From Streptomyces sp. MA5143a (GTDB lineage: Bacteria; Actinomycetota; Actinomycetes; Streptomycetales; Streptomycetaceae), in the NCBI RefSeq assembly GCF_900290235.1, contig NZ_OLMK01000042.1, positions 62,001-126,000 on the forward strand: a DNA stretch of 64,000 nt, read 5' to 3'. Below are positions 1 to 8,495 of this stretch, in pieces (position 1 is the first letter of the stretch; each line of letters opens with the position of its first letter). The translations under genes and the position numbers were made by a program. The notes beneath the pieces were generated by a model. It did no database searches and was not told where the DNA came from. It saw only the letters and a program-made list of their open reading frames with translations.

Positions 1-786
1 GAGGGACTGCCCGGCGTGCACGGCTTCATCGGCGCCGACTGGGCCGTGGAACTCGCCGGGCCCCTCTGGTACGTCCGCGCCTACCTCTGGTACGTCGTCC
101 TGTCCCCGGTGCTGCTTCGCGCGTTGCGCGCGGTGCCCGTGGTGACGCTCCTCTTCCCGGTCGTCCTGTCGGCCGCGTTCGAACTGGGCTATCTGTCCCT
201 GCCCGGTGAGCGGTTCGCGTCGGGGCTCACGGACTTCAGCACCTTCGGCGCGTGCTGGATCCTCGGCATGGCCCACCAGGAGGGCGTCCTCAGGCGCCTG
301 CCCCGCTACATCGTCCCCTCCGTCGCCCCGGCCGTGGCCCTGACGGGCCTCTGGTACGCCCTGCACCACGACTTCGGCCAGGGCAACGACCTGGACTCCA
401 TGCCGTTCGCCCAGGCGCTGTATTCCCTCGGCACGGTGGCGCTGCTGCTCCACCTCAGCCCCTCGTGGTCCGAGTGGCCGCGCCGGCTGCGCCGCTGGAA
501 CGGGGTGATCACCTTCCTCAACTCCCGTGCGGTGACGATCTATCTGTGGCACAACACGTGCATCCTCGTCGCCGCGACCCAGTGGGACCGGCTGTGGTCC
601 GTGGTGGTCCTCGAACAGAACGTGCCCTGGCTGCTGGAGAGCGTCTGGCCGGTGCTGGTCCTCACCTGGGTGCTGATCGTCGGCTGCGTCGTCGCCTTCG
701 GCTGGGCGGAGGACCTGGCGGCCCGCCGCCGGCCGAGACTGTGGCCGAACGGCGGCCGGGCGGGGCGGAGCGCGCACAGGCACTGA
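1..786 (+). CDS. Acyltransferase-3 family membrane protein, C-terminal part (5' end outside window)
   Basis: The reading frame is open from base 1, so the gene begins outside the window; about 261 residues are visible. They form a chain of hydrophobic helices with short basic loops, among them a segment ending in a LWHNT motif (near 541-560), typical of the late transmembrane helices of acyltransferase-3 (OafB/NolL-like) proteins. That family transfers acetyl, succinyl or similar groups onto sugars or antibiotics at the membrane. The N-terminal catalytic Arg/His region is not visible, so the substrate cannot be guessed. The C-terminus is an arginine-rich cytoplasmic tail. A strong hairpin follows the stop codon, suggesting that the transcript ends here and the gene is not part of the biosynthetic cluster. 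Confidence 0.75.
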   Translation, partial: EGLPGVHGFIGADWAVELAGPLWYVRAYLWYVVLSPVLLRALRAVPVVTLLFPVVLSAAFELGYLSLPGERFASGLTDFSTFGACWILGMAHQEGVLRRLPRYIVPSVAPAVALTGLWYALHHDFGQGNDLDSMPFAQALYSLGTVALLLHLSPSWSEWPRRLRRWNGVITFLNSRAVTIYLWHNTCILVAATQWDRLWSVVVLEQNVPWLLESVWPVLVLTWVLIVGCVVAFGWAEDLAARRRPRLWPNGGRAGRSAHRH

Positions 787-798
787 ACGGGCCAGTCC

Positions 799-830
799 GG
801 GGGCGGCACGGCCAGGGTGTCGCCGCCCCC
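799..830 (+). terminator. GC-rich hairpin after the acyltransferase gene
   Basis: Arms GGGGGCGGC (799-807) and GCCGCCCCC (822-830) are perfectly complementary with a 14-nt loop. It lies 13 nt after the stop codon. There is no U-tract, as is common for Streptomyces terminators. Confidence 0.6.
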
Positions 831-964
831 GTCGGGTCTTGTACTGACCCGGTAACCAACCGGGATACGCACTTGCGTACGACTCAGCCGGTGATGGATG
901 TTGGGCTCGCTGGAGGCAGGCGTTCCTTGCCTCGCCGAAGCGACCCGAGGAGTGACACCCGCCG

Positions 965-1804
965 ATGACTCAGCCTCCCGGCCAGCCGCCGTACGACGGT
1001 TACGGGGCCCCGCAGCCGCAGCAACCGCCGTACCCGGGGCCGTACGGGCCCCCGCCGGGGGCGTCCGGTCAGGCTCCCGGTCAGCCCGGCCCTCCGCCCA
1101 ACCCCTACACGACCGCCCCGCAGCAGCCGTACGGCGCCGGTCAGCCGCCCTACGGCGCGCCGGGCATGCCGGGTGCCCCCGGAGCGCCCGGTGTACCGAA
1201 CTACGGCCAGCAGTACGGCGGCTATCCGCCCCCTCCGCCCCCGGGCGGCAACGGTGGCAGGATCGCGCTGATCGTGGTCGCCGCGGTGGCCGCCCTCGCG
1301 GTGATCGGCGGCGGGATCTTCCTGCTCACCTCCGACGACGGCGACGACACCGCGGCCAAGCCCCGGCAGAGTGTGTCGGCGCGGGCTGACGACTCGGAGA
1401 CGCCGACCTCCGAGCCCACCGAGGAGTACACCCCGACCCCCGAGGACACCGACGCCGGCGGCGACGCGTCCACGGCGCCCCGCACGGGTGTCGAGGGCCA
1501 GTGGCAGGACGACGAGGCGCGGACCCTGACGATCGGCAAGGAGCAGTCCTCGGGCGACCTCCAGGGCCAGCACCCGCTGTCCTACATCGACATGGTCGGC
1601 GGCAAGGGCATCCTGACGGGCGTCGGCAAGTACCGCGACGAGAACAACTTCCGCATGGCGCTGCGGCCGATGGCCTCGGAGAACGTGGACGACAAGGACA
1701 TCACCTTCGCCACGGTCCGCCGCTCCGGCAACGACGTCGTCATCACCTGGGAGGACGGCGGCGGCACGGACAAGCTGAGCTATGTGGGGGAGGCGTCGGG
1801 CTGA
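965..1804 (+). CDS. Proline/glycine-rich single-pass membrane protein of unknown function
   Basis: A 279-residue protein with three parts. Residues 1-95 are a low-complexity cytoplasmic tail rich in Pro, Gly, Gln and Tyr (PPYG-type repeats). Residues about 98-120 are a single strongly hydrophobic helix (IALIVVAAVAALAVIGGG). The remaining 160 residues are an acidic Thr/Ser/Glu linker followed by a small polar domain with a WQDDEARTLTIG start that is probably a beta-rich extracellular fold. The ATG is preceded by GAGGAG at a suitable distance. Proteins with this layout are abundant in Streptomyces and are usually annotated as hypothetical. I recognise no catalytic motif. It is flanked by unrelated genes on both sides. 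Confidence 0.75.
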   Translation: MTQPPGQPPYDGYGAPQPQQPPYPGPYGPPPGASGQAPGQPGPPPNPYTTAPQQPYGAGQPPYGAPGMPGAPGAPGVPNYGQQYGGYPPPPPPGGNGGRIALIVVAAVAALAVIGGGIFLLTSDDGDDTAAKPRQSVSARADDSETPTSEPTEEYTPTPEDTDAGGDASTAPRTGVEGQWQDDEARTLTIGKEQSSGDLQGQHPLSYIDMVGGKGILTGVGKYRDENNFRMALRPMASENVDDKDITFATVRRSGNDVVITWEDGGGTDKLSYVGEASG

Positions 1805-1837
1805 CGCGCGGCGCCCTGCGAGCGACGGCGGGCGAGT

Positions 1838-2338
1838 TCAAGGTCTATGGCTGGAGTTCACGCCGGTACCAGGTGCCCGACTCACCGCCGAGATCGGCCG
1901 GGGTGGCGGGCCGACCGGGACGAACCCGGCCTTGGTCAGGACTCTTCGGGAGGCGGCATTCTGGTCGGAGGCGGCCGCCCGCAGTTCGCGCAGGCCGTGC
2001 GTCGCCGTCGCCGTCCGGCACAGTTCCCGGACGGCCGCGGTCGCCACACCGCGTCCGGTGACCCGCTCCCCGACCCGGTAGCCGAGTCTGGCGGTGCCGT
2101 CCTCCAGGTCGTACAGGTTGAACCTGCCGAGCACCGAGCCGTCCTCGGCGACGAGCGCGTAGAAGGCACAGACGCCGGTCTCCTGCTCGGCCAGCAAGGC
2201 GTCGTACCTGTCGGTGAACCGGTCGAAGAAGTCGTCACCGCGGTCGGGGACCGAGGCGGCGAAGTAGGCGCGGTTCGCCAACTCGAAGGCCAGGACCGAC
2301 GGGGCGTGGCCGGCATGCAGCCGTATCAGACTGGGCAT
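1838..2338 (-). CDS. GNAT-family N-acetyltransferase (RimJ/RimL-like)
   Basis: A 166-residue protein with the GNAT layout: an N-terminal strand-helix unit, a central LGRFNLYDL beta strand, the acetyl-CoA loop GYRVGERVTGRGVATAAV (the Q/RxxGxG/A motif near residues 90-107), and a C-terminal NAASRRVLTKAGF motif typical of the RimJ/RimL branch. It probably acetylates a small molecule or a protein N-terminus; the substrate cannot be told. The last 20 residues are low complexity. It converges on the preceding membrane-protein gene with only about 33 bp between stop codons. Nothing links it to the biosynthetic genes further right. Confidence 0.85.
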   Translation of the reverse strand: MPSLIRLHAGHAPSVLAFELANRAYFAASVPDRGDDFFDRFTDRYDALLAEQETGVCAFYALVAEDGSVLGRFNLYDLEDGTARLGYRVGERVTGRGVATAAVRELCRTATATHGLRELRAAASDQNAASRRVLTKAGFVPVGPPPRPISAVSRAPGTGVNSSHRP

Positions 2339-2361
2339 CGCCCGACCCTATCCGGACGTAT

Positions 2362-2571
2362 TCACGTCTGAGTCTGATCGGCTGCTTTGAGCGCGCGTAT
2401 GAGGTGACCGAACGACACTGGGCTTGTGGTGAGGGTAGTGCCGGGGCTGTCGCTCTCGTGGAGGAGCAGGGTGCCGGTGGTGTCGTGGGCGGGGACGTCG
2501 CGTGAGGGGTCGCGCTCCGCGACGTGCCGGGCGAGCGAGTCGACGCCGGGGCGGGCGTACCGTTCAGGCGC
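2362..2571 (-). pseudogene. Remnant of a DUF397 protein (C-terminal half, no start codon)
   Basis: This minus-strand frame is open from just after a stop codon and has no ATG or GTG at its beginning. It encodes TGTLLLHESDSPGTTLTT followed by SPVSFGHLIRALKAAD, which matches the C-terminal half of DUF397 proteins (G-x-LRESD-P-x-x-LTTTP-x-x-LxxLIRxxK). DUF397 proteins are small Streptomyces partners of XRE regulators. The N-terminal half with the usual W-x-KSSYS region is absent. It directly follows the coupled vWA/ARPP pair. I read it as a decayed gene; a very short functional peptide is possible but unlikely. Confidence 0.45.
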
Positions 2572-3723
2572 TCAGCCGGTCCGGGTTCGTGCTTGCTTGC
2601 GGTATCCATCCATAATGTCCTGGCGGAGCAGGAAATCGAAGCCGACAGACGCCAGGCGTATCCCCAGCTGATAGCCCTCGATGCCAAGTTCGTGTGCGGT
2701 GTTCTCCAGGTGCCAGTCGTTGGCGGCAAGCCTGCTGAGAAGGTGACCGCGACGGACCTGGGTCTCCGACAGACGAAACGTCTTGAGGTAGGCAATCCTG
2801 CCCCTGTGGTCGGTGATGGCCTCACCGATGTGGTTCTCCTGCTGAGGACGGAACTGCGGCAAGAAGCGGGAGAGCGTGAAGCCCTGCATCCGGTAGACCG
2901 TCTGCCAGGTATACGCGCGCTCCAGCAGGCCGGCCGCCATGGTCGTGTCGTGAAAATCCGTCCAAGCATGTTCCTGCTCGGCAACTGCCGTGCGCAGGTG
3001 GGCCAGGGAGCGGATCTGCGAGTCGGAGATGCGGGCCCGGAAGTCCTGTACCGGTGGCATCAGCATGGCGTAGGTGTAGATCAGGTCGCCGTACATGTCC
3101 TGCAGGAGTGTGGCGTGGAGGGCGCGGTAGTCGTCGGGATGCGGGACCACGAAGGCGGACGCGAGTGCGTCGGCGACGTAGACCATCACACCGCATTGAC
3201 CGGGGTGGATCTCGAAGATGCGCAGTGCGTCGGCGAGTCCGCTTACTTCGGCACCCACATAGGCTTCCTCGACGCGCGGGGAGAGCCCTCGGCTGATCGC
3301 ACGCCGCGACCACTCCTCCCATGCGATGGAGGGGCCGCCGAAGTGCAGTGCCAGGTAGCCTTCCATGGCCAGGTGCATGGGGAGGAACCGCAGCCGGTCT
3401 CTGGCCTGGCGGCGGGCCATCCTGCGGTGGATGCGCAGGCCCATGGTGGCGGCGGGCGCCGCCTTGCCGTCAGTGGAAAGCTGGGTGCCGTAGGCGGCTG
3501 CCGGCGTGCCGTCGTCAGTCCATGTGGCGACGAATCCATGGGGGATGTAGGAGGTATAGACAGCGCGTGGGCCGACCTCGACCAGACCGGTCGCACCGCC
3601 GTAGAGCTGAGGGCGCAGGCGGAGGTCGACGATAGGTTCGTCACGTACGAGCGGCACCAGACGGACGGCACCCCAGACCTGTGAGGGGCGGGCGGTCAGG
3701 CCGGTCAGGTCCAGTGTGGTCAT
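2572..3723 (-). CDS. ARPP-2-like protein with C-terminal Fis-type helix-turn-helix
   Basis: A 383-residue protein beginning MTTLDLTGLTARPSQVWG. The first half contains alternating strands (LVPLVRDEPI, YTSYIPHGFVATW) and the second half is helical. From memory this matches the family called ARPP-2, found beside TROVE/vWA proteins in proposed RNA-repair or conflict operons; that assignment is recall, not a search. The C-terminal segment NDWHLENTAHELGIEGYQLG followed by an RLASVGF stretch looks like a Fis-type helix-turn-helix, so nucleic-acid binding is plausible. Its ATG overlaps the stop of the upstream gene (ATGA at 3720-3723), so the two are translationally coupled and very likely work together. 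No enzymatic motif is obvious. Confidence 0.65.
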   Translation of the reverse strand: MTTLDLTGLTARPSQVWGAVRLVPLVRDEPIVDLRLRPQLYGGATGLVEVGPRAVYTSYIPHGFVATWTDDGTPAAAYGTQLSTDGKAAPAATMGLRIHRRMARRQARDRLRFLPMHLAMEGYLALHFGGPSIAWEEWSRRAISRGLSPRVEEAYVGAEVSGLADALRIFEIHPGQCGVMVYVADALASAFVVPHPDDYRALHATLLQDMYGDLIYTYAMLMPPVQDFRARISDSQIRSLAHLRTAVAEQEHAWTDFHDTTMAAGLLERAYTWQTVYRMQGFTLSRFLPQFRPQQENHIGEAITDHRGRIAYLKTFRLSETQVRRGHLLSRLAANDWHLENTAHELGIEGYQLGIRLASVGFDFLLRQDIMDGYRKQARTRTG

Positions 3724-5159
3724 CGCGCCTGCTCCTGCTGGTGTCCGCTCAGCATGTGAGCGGCACGGGTGTTCATGTACGTGACCAGTTCGGCCAGGCC
3801 GGTCCGGCCCTCCGCGAACTGGGCGACTTCCACGAGGGCGGGAAGGTCCTCGGCGTCACGGATACCCGCGGTGGGCACCGTCGGGGACAGCCGACGTACG
3901 TCGAAATCGGCCGCGTCGTAGACGGGGTTGAGATGGACGATGCTGGTGCGACGCCTGGGGTCGAGCCGAGTGCGCCAGATGCGCAGCACCTCGGCGGCCA
4001 GGCCAGGAGGTGCGTTGTCCCACCCGTCGGAAACGATCACCAGCCTGGACGGTGTGGTGTCCAGCGCGTCGAGGATCCGCCGGCCCAACGGCGTCGGCCC
4101 GTACGGGCGGGTCAGCAGTGCGTCGGTCCGCCCGGACGTCCACAGCGCGGTGTAGGTGCCGGAAAGAGCCGCGAGCAGATAGTGGCAGGCCATCGCCACG
4201 GCCAGCGGTCGACGACGCTTGTGAACCGAACCGAAGGTGGAAAAGCTGTCGTCCAGGACGGCGGTGACCTTGCCCCAGCTCCCCCGGTGGGGGCCGGCCG
4301 CCCGGTCGGCGGCCGATTCCAGGGCGTGGGTCAGCTCGGCACGTCGGCGCAGGCGGTCCTCGACCGGCAGCGAAAGCACATAGGTCGCCAACCGGGTCAG
4401 CGGCATCCGGGACAGGTCTGCCTGTACTCCCGCGATCCCGCTCTTGCGCGCGGACTCCTGCAACCGCAAGGTCTCCTGGCGGGTCATCCGCGGGGCTATG
4501 CGCTCCAGGAAGACCTTCCGGGGGATCTTGTGCTTGGCGGCGAAGCCCTCGGCAGCCGTATAGGGCAGCTCGTACAGGGCGGCCTGCTCGTAGTGCGCGC
4601 GGCGCCACGTCTCCAAGAGAGGTGTCGCGTAGTGCTTGCGGGTCAGCGGCGCAAAGACGAACGCCCCCAGCTCTTCGGTGGCAGGGACCAGGTGTGCGTG
4701 GCGAAGGGCTCGCTTGAGGCCGCTGCGGTACTTCACGGCATCGAACGCCAGGTCCGGGCGGGCGGACAGCCAGTCACGCATGATCGCGCGCGTGCGACGG
4801 TTGTTCACCCCGGCCCGGCGCAAGGCGTTGAACAGCCCGTACACGCGTTGCGGCGGCAGCGTCGCCAGACGGCACGCGATCAGTCGGCCCTCGCTGCGAC
4901 GCTGGTCGGCAGTGGCCTCACGGGTGGTCTCCAGCAACTGTCTGATGATGAGGACCGCGTTGTAGTCGTTGATGTCGAGCGCAAGCACTCCGGCGTACAG
5001 GTCACGGTAGTTACCCAGCATGTATGCATGGAGGAAGCCCAAGGACAGCCGCTGCTCGCCCTCGTCGCTGTGGAATTCACGTTGGCCGGTGGAGGTGGTT
5101 GCCGCGTTGACGAAGAGCAGTACATCGTCGGCTGCGACGAGGTCCCCGTACGAATCCAT
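3720..5159 (-). CDS. TROVE-like helical-repeat protein with C-terminal vWA domain (Ro60-like)
   Basis: A 479-residue protein. The N-terminal ~290 residues are predominantly helical, with repeated amphipathic helices rich in Arg (for example RACGVNN-type turns and RTRAIMRDWL), as in TROVE/Ro60 rings that bind misfolded or Y RNAs. The C-terminal ~180 residues form a von Willebrand A fold with an apparently complete metal site: DDSFS near residue 300 (DxSxS), a Thr in YGPTPLG and the Asp of IVSDGWDN. It is the first gene of a two-gene operon with the ARPP-2-like protein, sharing an ATGA overlap. A GAGGAAAG ribosome site precedes the ATG. Role inferred: an RNA-binding ring in RNA quality control or repair. 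The TROVE assignment is by architecture and residue pattern only. Confidence 0.6.
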   Translation of the reverse strand: MDSYGDLVAADDVLLFVNAATTSTGQREFHSDEGEQRLSLGFLHAYMLGNYRDLYAGVLALDINDYNAVLIIRQLLETTREATADQRRSEGRLIACRLATLPPQRVYGLFNALRRAGVNNRRTRAIMRDWLSARPDLAFDAVKYRSGLKRALRHAHLVPATEELGAFVFAPLTRKHYATPLLETWRRAHYEQAALYELPYTAAEGFAAKHKIPRKVFLERIAPRMTRQETLRLQESARKSGIAGVQADLSRMPLTRLATYVLSLPVEDRLRRRAELTHALESAADRAAGPHRGSWGKVTAVLDDSFSTFGSVHKRRRPLAVAMACHYLLAALSGTYTALWTSGRTDALLTRPYGPTPLGRRILDALDTTPSRLVIVSDGWDNAPPGLAAEVLRIWRTRLDPRRRTSIVHLNPVYDAADFDVRRLSPTVPTAGIRDAEDLPALVEVAQFAEGRTGLAELVTYMNTRAAHMLSGHQQEQAR

Positions 5160-5508
5160 CCCGTTCTTTCCTCAAGAGTGCGGATGCCGGCCGGGGAATG
5201 GGGGCACGAACTGCGAATCAGTGCTGAAATGGCATTTTCCGGAAGTCGCACCGAAGTCCCGCGGCCGGCCTCTGGACCGTAACAGGGCAGCGCACACGCC
5301 CTCTACTGTTTTCCTTCACCCCGCCTCCACGCGGGTCCAAGTCCCCTTTTAGCGAACCCCGTTGTCATGTGTCCGCAGGCGGGCAGAGCGACCGCCTGCG
5401 GCACACCGTACCCCCTTGCGAACAGTGTGCGCATGCACGTACGCTGTTCTTAACGACGCACGCCGTACGTACGCGGTGGGCCGCCATGAGGGGAACGGAA
5501 GGTTCGTG
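5160..5508. other. Intergenic region between divergent vWA-like and GtrA-like genes
   Basis: About 350 bp without a coding frame that I trust. Its right half is full of short palindromes (CGTACGTACG-like) and holds the 5420-5449 operator. The left half, next to the vWA gene, is less structured and shows nothing I can name. Confidence 0.5.
5420..5449. promoter_or_regulatory. TetR-type inverted repeat upstream of the GtrA-like gene
   Basis: Arms GAACAGTGTGCG (5420-5431) and CGTACGCTGTTC (5438-5449) pair at 10 of 12 positions around a 6-bp palindromic centre, CATGCA. The arm sequence closely matches the sites at 54138-54166 and 55063-55110, next to the TetR gene. I infer that the same TetR protein may bind here. 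Confidence 0.6.
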
Positions 5509-6111
5509 ATGGAGCAGATGGAGCACTCGGCGCGCCAACTCCCCGAGCCCACCCGGCCGTTGTCCTCGTTCATGCGGTTCGTCGCGTGCGGCGGTGGAGT
5601 CGGCGTGCTGTCCAGCGGGGCCGTCGCGCTGCTGGCCGCGCTGCTGCCGTGGGCCGTGGCGAACGCGGTCGTCACGGTCGTGTCGACCGTCCTGGCCACC
5701 GAGCTGCACGCCCGCTTCACCTTCGGCGCCGGGCGCCGGGCCGGACGGCGGGAGCACCTCCAGTCGGCCGGGTCTGCGGCCGCCGCGTACGGCGTGACCT
5801 GCGCGGCCACGGCCGTCCTGCACCTCGTGCACTCCGCCCCCGGTCTCCTCGTCGAGCAGGCCGTCTACCTGGGCGCGAGCGCGCTGGCCGGGGTCGGGCG
5901 GTTCGTGGTGCTCCGCGTCGTCGTGTTCGCCGCGGGGAAGCCGGCCGGGGCCGCGAACACCCCGCTCACCGCCCCGGCCCGTACGGTCCCGGCCCCCCGG
6001 CGCACCGCCCCGCCGGTGTCCCGCGCCTGGTACGAGTGGATCGACGACGTGCCGCTCGCCCACCGCAAGTGGATCCCGGCCGACACCTGGGCGCCCTGCC
6101 CCGCGGGGTGA
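5509..6111 (+). CDS. GtrA-like four-helix membrane protein
   Basis: About 200 residues when started at the ATG at 5509, which has CGGAAGG six bases upstream; an adjacent GTG at 5506 has poor spacing, and the longer upstream frame has no ribosome site. After a short polar N-terminus come SSFMRFVACGGGVGVLSSGA and three further hydrophobic helices with ATELHARFTFG between helices 2 and 3. This is the GtrA/DPMS layout (R-F-x-x-x-G hallmark and the N-R-x-W/F-T-F-like loop). GtrA proteins help move lipid-linked sugars across the membrane. The C-terminal 60 residues are a low-complexity cytoplasmic tail. A TetR-type operator stands about 60 bp upstream. Confidence 0.8.
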   Translation: MEQMEHSARQLPEPTRPLSSFMRFVACGGGVGVLSSGAVALLAALLPWAVANAVVTVVSTVLATELHARFTFGAGRRAGRREHLQSAGSAAAAYGVTCAATAVLHLVHSAPGLLVEQAVYLGASALAGVGRFVVLRVVVFAAGKPAGAANTPLTAPARTVPAPRRTAPPVSRAWYEWIDDVPLAHRKWIPADTWAPCPAG

Positions 6112-6151
6112 CCGGCGGCGCGGGGGGCCGGGTGGTGGCGTCGACGCCGGG

Positions 6152-8059
6152 TCAGACCCTGACGAGCGGGGCCCGGTCGTCGGCGTACTGCGAGAGGGGC
6201 GTGCCGCCGGCGAGGGGGATGGTGGCCAGGTACTCGGCCGGGAGGGCGAACGCCTCGACGAGGGTGGTCATGTGGGGGGCGAGGTCGGCGATCACGGTCT
6301 CGATGGTCTTGGGCAGGCCGCGCACGTGATCGGCCGTCATGAGACCCTCGGCGAGCAGATCGCCGGTGTGCTCGCCGATCTGCTTGAGGAGGAACAGACG
6401 GCACAGGCTGTGCAGCAGGAACCGGGCCGTCGGCTGGGTCGCCTGCGCGGCCGTCGCGAGGAAGGCGTCCGCCGCCTGGAGACGGGCGTGGGCCGAGACG
6501 GCCTCCAGAGCGGCGGTCGACGCCTCGTTCCAGCGGCCCACCGGGTCCCCGGCGGGACCCTCGCGCAGAGCGGTGCGGGCGCGGGCCTGCCAGATGGACT
6601 CGGCCTCGGCGAGCAGACCCCGCAGGAACGCCAGGTCGGCGAGTTCCTGGCCGGGGGAGACCGGGCCGAGGTGGCCGCGTTCGACCGTGTCGTGTCCGAA
6701 GAGCATCTCGCCGCCGGCCTTGAGCCAGACGACAAGGTTGTCGCCCTCCGCGGTGATCGCGCTCTCCAGGTCCTGCTGGAGCTCCGACAGGCCGTTGACC
6801 CGGAACAGCCCCTGCGCGCCGCAGCGTTCCCGGCATTCGAGCGTGATGTCCCGCGCCTCCCAGGTGATCCAGCCCTTGGCGATGGCCACCAGACGCTCCA
6901 CCTCGGCCCGGTCCGCCGAGGTGTGCTCGGCCCACCGGGTCACCACGTGGCGGTGCAGGAACGTCATCGCGTACCCGGTGGCGAGGGCGTGCAACAACCG
7001 CCCGTGGTGGCTGCGGTGCGCGGCGAGCGGCAGCCGCTGCCCGGACTTCGGCCCGCTGACGTGGCGCCGGTGGGCATACCGTACGGCGATGGCGAGCGCC
7101 GTACGGGACACCCCGATCGCGGCGGCGCTCATGCACAGCTTGCCCGTGGTCACCCGGCCGATGGAGCGCAGGAACCTCTTGCGCCGGCTGCCCACACTGC
7201 TGGTCACCGTGCCCTCGGGGGAGAGCTGGCCGTGCTCGGCCTCCAGCAGTGCCTCCCGCGGCAGCCACACACGGTCGAAGGAGGTGAGGCAGTGGTCGAC
7301 CGAACTGCCGAGCTTCGGAGGCAGCGCGCGGACCGTGATGCCGGGCAGGTGTCCCACCTCGTCGCTGAGCGGCACCAGGAAGAGGAAGACCCCCTTGTCC
7401 TTGCCCTCGACCATCAGCCGGGCGGCCACCAGGGCGCTCTTGGGGCCCCCGACCAGGCTGGTGTTGGGCATGAACTTCTGGGCCCCCGGGTGCGGGGTGT
7501 CGAGGACGAAACCGCCGGTGGCCGGGTCCAGCGTCGCGGTGGTCTCCATGGCGGCCGCGTCGTTGCCGTGGTCCAGTTCCGTGCAGAGGAACGTGCCCGT
7601 GCGGTTCATCGACACGTACTCCGACAGATCGTGCCGGTAGCCGTCGTGGTCGACGAAGCTGCCCAGGAACAGGTTGTAGTGGATGCCCGACAAGGTGCCG
7701 AGGGCACCGTCGACGAAGCCCGTCCACTCGTGCAGGCTGGCGAGCATCCGCGGGTCGGAGGCCAGGGCCTCCGGGTTGTCGACCGCGTCGTTGACCAGTC
7801 GGAGCCGGTCGTACGACAGCGCCGTGCGCTCGTCCGGTGAGAGTCCGGGGCGGTAGGCGAACGCCTCACCGCTGACGAGGGTGCGCCAGGTGTCGTGGAC
7901 ACGGGCCCGGTCCTGCTGGTCGAAGAGCAGGTGGGTCAGTTCCTCGGCGGCTGTCCCCTCGCCGTCGCGGCCCACGGGAGGCGGATTCGAAGCAACGCGG
8001 TCGGTTTTCTGCGCGTCTGTCTTGGCAGAGGCAGACTTGTCGAGCGTGAGCAAGGTCAT
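6152..8059 (-). CDS. Acyl-CoA oxidase / acyl-CoA dehydrogenase family enzyme (Aco-like, butenolide autoregulator biosynthesis)
   Basis: About 635 residues, the length of acyl-CoA oxidases rather than of ~400-residue dehydrogenases. It shows the family's FAD/substrate region (STGTFLCTELDHGNDAAAMET-like, here NRTGTFLCTELDHGND near residue 150), a beta domain with HPGAQKFMPN, and a C-terminal helical oxidase domain. In Streptomyces avermitilis the acyl-CoA oxidase Aco makes avenolide together with a P450, and both genes sit beside the receptors AvaR1 and AvaR2; the same set is present here. Start: the ATG at 8059 has GAAGAGG at good spacing, whereas the GTG at 8065 is too close. Expression is probably controlled by the ARE at 8118-8141. 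Role inferred: oxidising an acyl-CoA to an unsaturated precursor of a diffusible signal. Confidence 0.85.
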   Translation of the reverse strand: MTLLTLDKSASAKTDAQKTDRVASNPPPVGRDGEGTAAEELTHLLFDQQDRARVHDTWRTLVSGEAFAYRPGLSPDERTALSYDRLRLVNDAVDNPEALASDPRMLASLHEWTGFVDGALGTLSGIHYNLFLGSFVDHDGYRHDLSEYVSMNRTGTFLCTELDHGNDAAAMETTATLDPATGGFVLDTPHPGAQKFMPNTSLVGGPKSALVAARLMVEGKDKGVFLFLVPLSDEVGHLPGITVRALPPKLGSSVDHCLTSFDRVWLPREALLEAEHGQLSPEGTVTSSVGSRRKRFLRSIGRVTTGKLCMSAAAIGVSRTALAIAVRYAHRRHVSGPKSGQRLPLAAHRSHHGRLLHALATGYAMTFLHRHVVTRWAEHTSADRAEVERLVAIAKGWITWEARDITLECRERCGAQGLFRVNGLSELQQDLESAITAEGDNLVVWLKAGGEMLFGHDTVERGHLGPVSPGQELADLAFLRGLLAEAESIWQARARTALREGPAGDPVGRWNEASTAALEAVSAHARLQAADAFLATAAQATQPTARFLLHSLCRLFLLKQIGEHTGDLLAEGLMTADHVRGLPKTIETVIADLAPHMTTLVEAFALPAEYLATIPLAGGTPLSQYADDRAPLVRV

Positions 8060-8117
8060 GGTCACGACCTCTTCCCCCTGATTAGAGCCCAGTAGTTGGG
8101 ATCACAGGGTTCAGAAG

Positions 8118-8141
8118 ATACGAACCAACCGGTTTTTATTC
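8118..8141. promoter_or_regulatory. Autoregulatory element (ARE) upstream of the acyl-CoA oxidase
   Basis: A semi-palindrome centred on AACCGGTT, with flanks ATACGAACC on one side and TTTTATTC on the other, lies about 60 bp upstream of the oxidase start. The layout and base pattern match gamma-butyrolactone/butenolide receptor operators. The adjacent receptor would be the expected ligand-responsive repressor. Confidence 0.7.
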
Positions 8142-8316
8142 AAGACGTCTTCTGCCGGTTCCTGACTCCTTGACGCGACCTTGACGCGGGGCGCCCAGGA
8201 GCGGCCCCGGGGTAAGCGGTATCCCTCGAACATCGAGCCTCACGCTTCTGGCCTGCGGAGATGGTGGGCTCGTCGAGCGGGTGAGCGTGATGGAGGGGGC
8301 TCTGCGGGCAGGGTTG

Positions 8317-8340
8317 CAAAACAGGACGCCCGGTCTTATT
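8317..8340. promoter_or_regulatory. Weak ARE-like site
   Basis: The left half CAAAACAGGACG and right half CGGTCTTATT resemble the better site at 14201-14222 (CAAACCAGCAAC / CGGTATGTTT). It lies in the middle of the oxidase-receptor intergenic region. Several mismatches make it doubtful. Confidence 0.35.
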
Positions 8341-8442
8341 CTCGATCTCGCCGGTCGGTTTTAAGGCTCCAGGGCCCCGGAGTCCGGCCGGATCGCAAAG
8401 CCTTCGGTTTGCTCGGGTACTACAGAGCGTTACCTTCTGATA

Positions 8443-8466
8443 TCATACGTACCTGACGGTATTTTT
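8443..8466. promoter_or_regulatory. ARE-like site upstream of the AvaR1-like receptor
   Basis: Halves ATACGTACC and CGGTATTTTT flank a TGA centre and lie 30-50 bp before the receptor start, the usual place for receptor autoregulation. Confidence 0.6.
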
Positions 8467-8495
8467 CGCTTGCGGGGGGCGTACGGAGGTGTGTG

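Noticed and set aside
838..885. CCCGGT...ACCGGG palindrome before the proline-rich protein as an ARE
   Set aside because: Arms are only 6 bp and lack the A/T-rich outer halves (GTTT/AAAC) seen in the other AREs.
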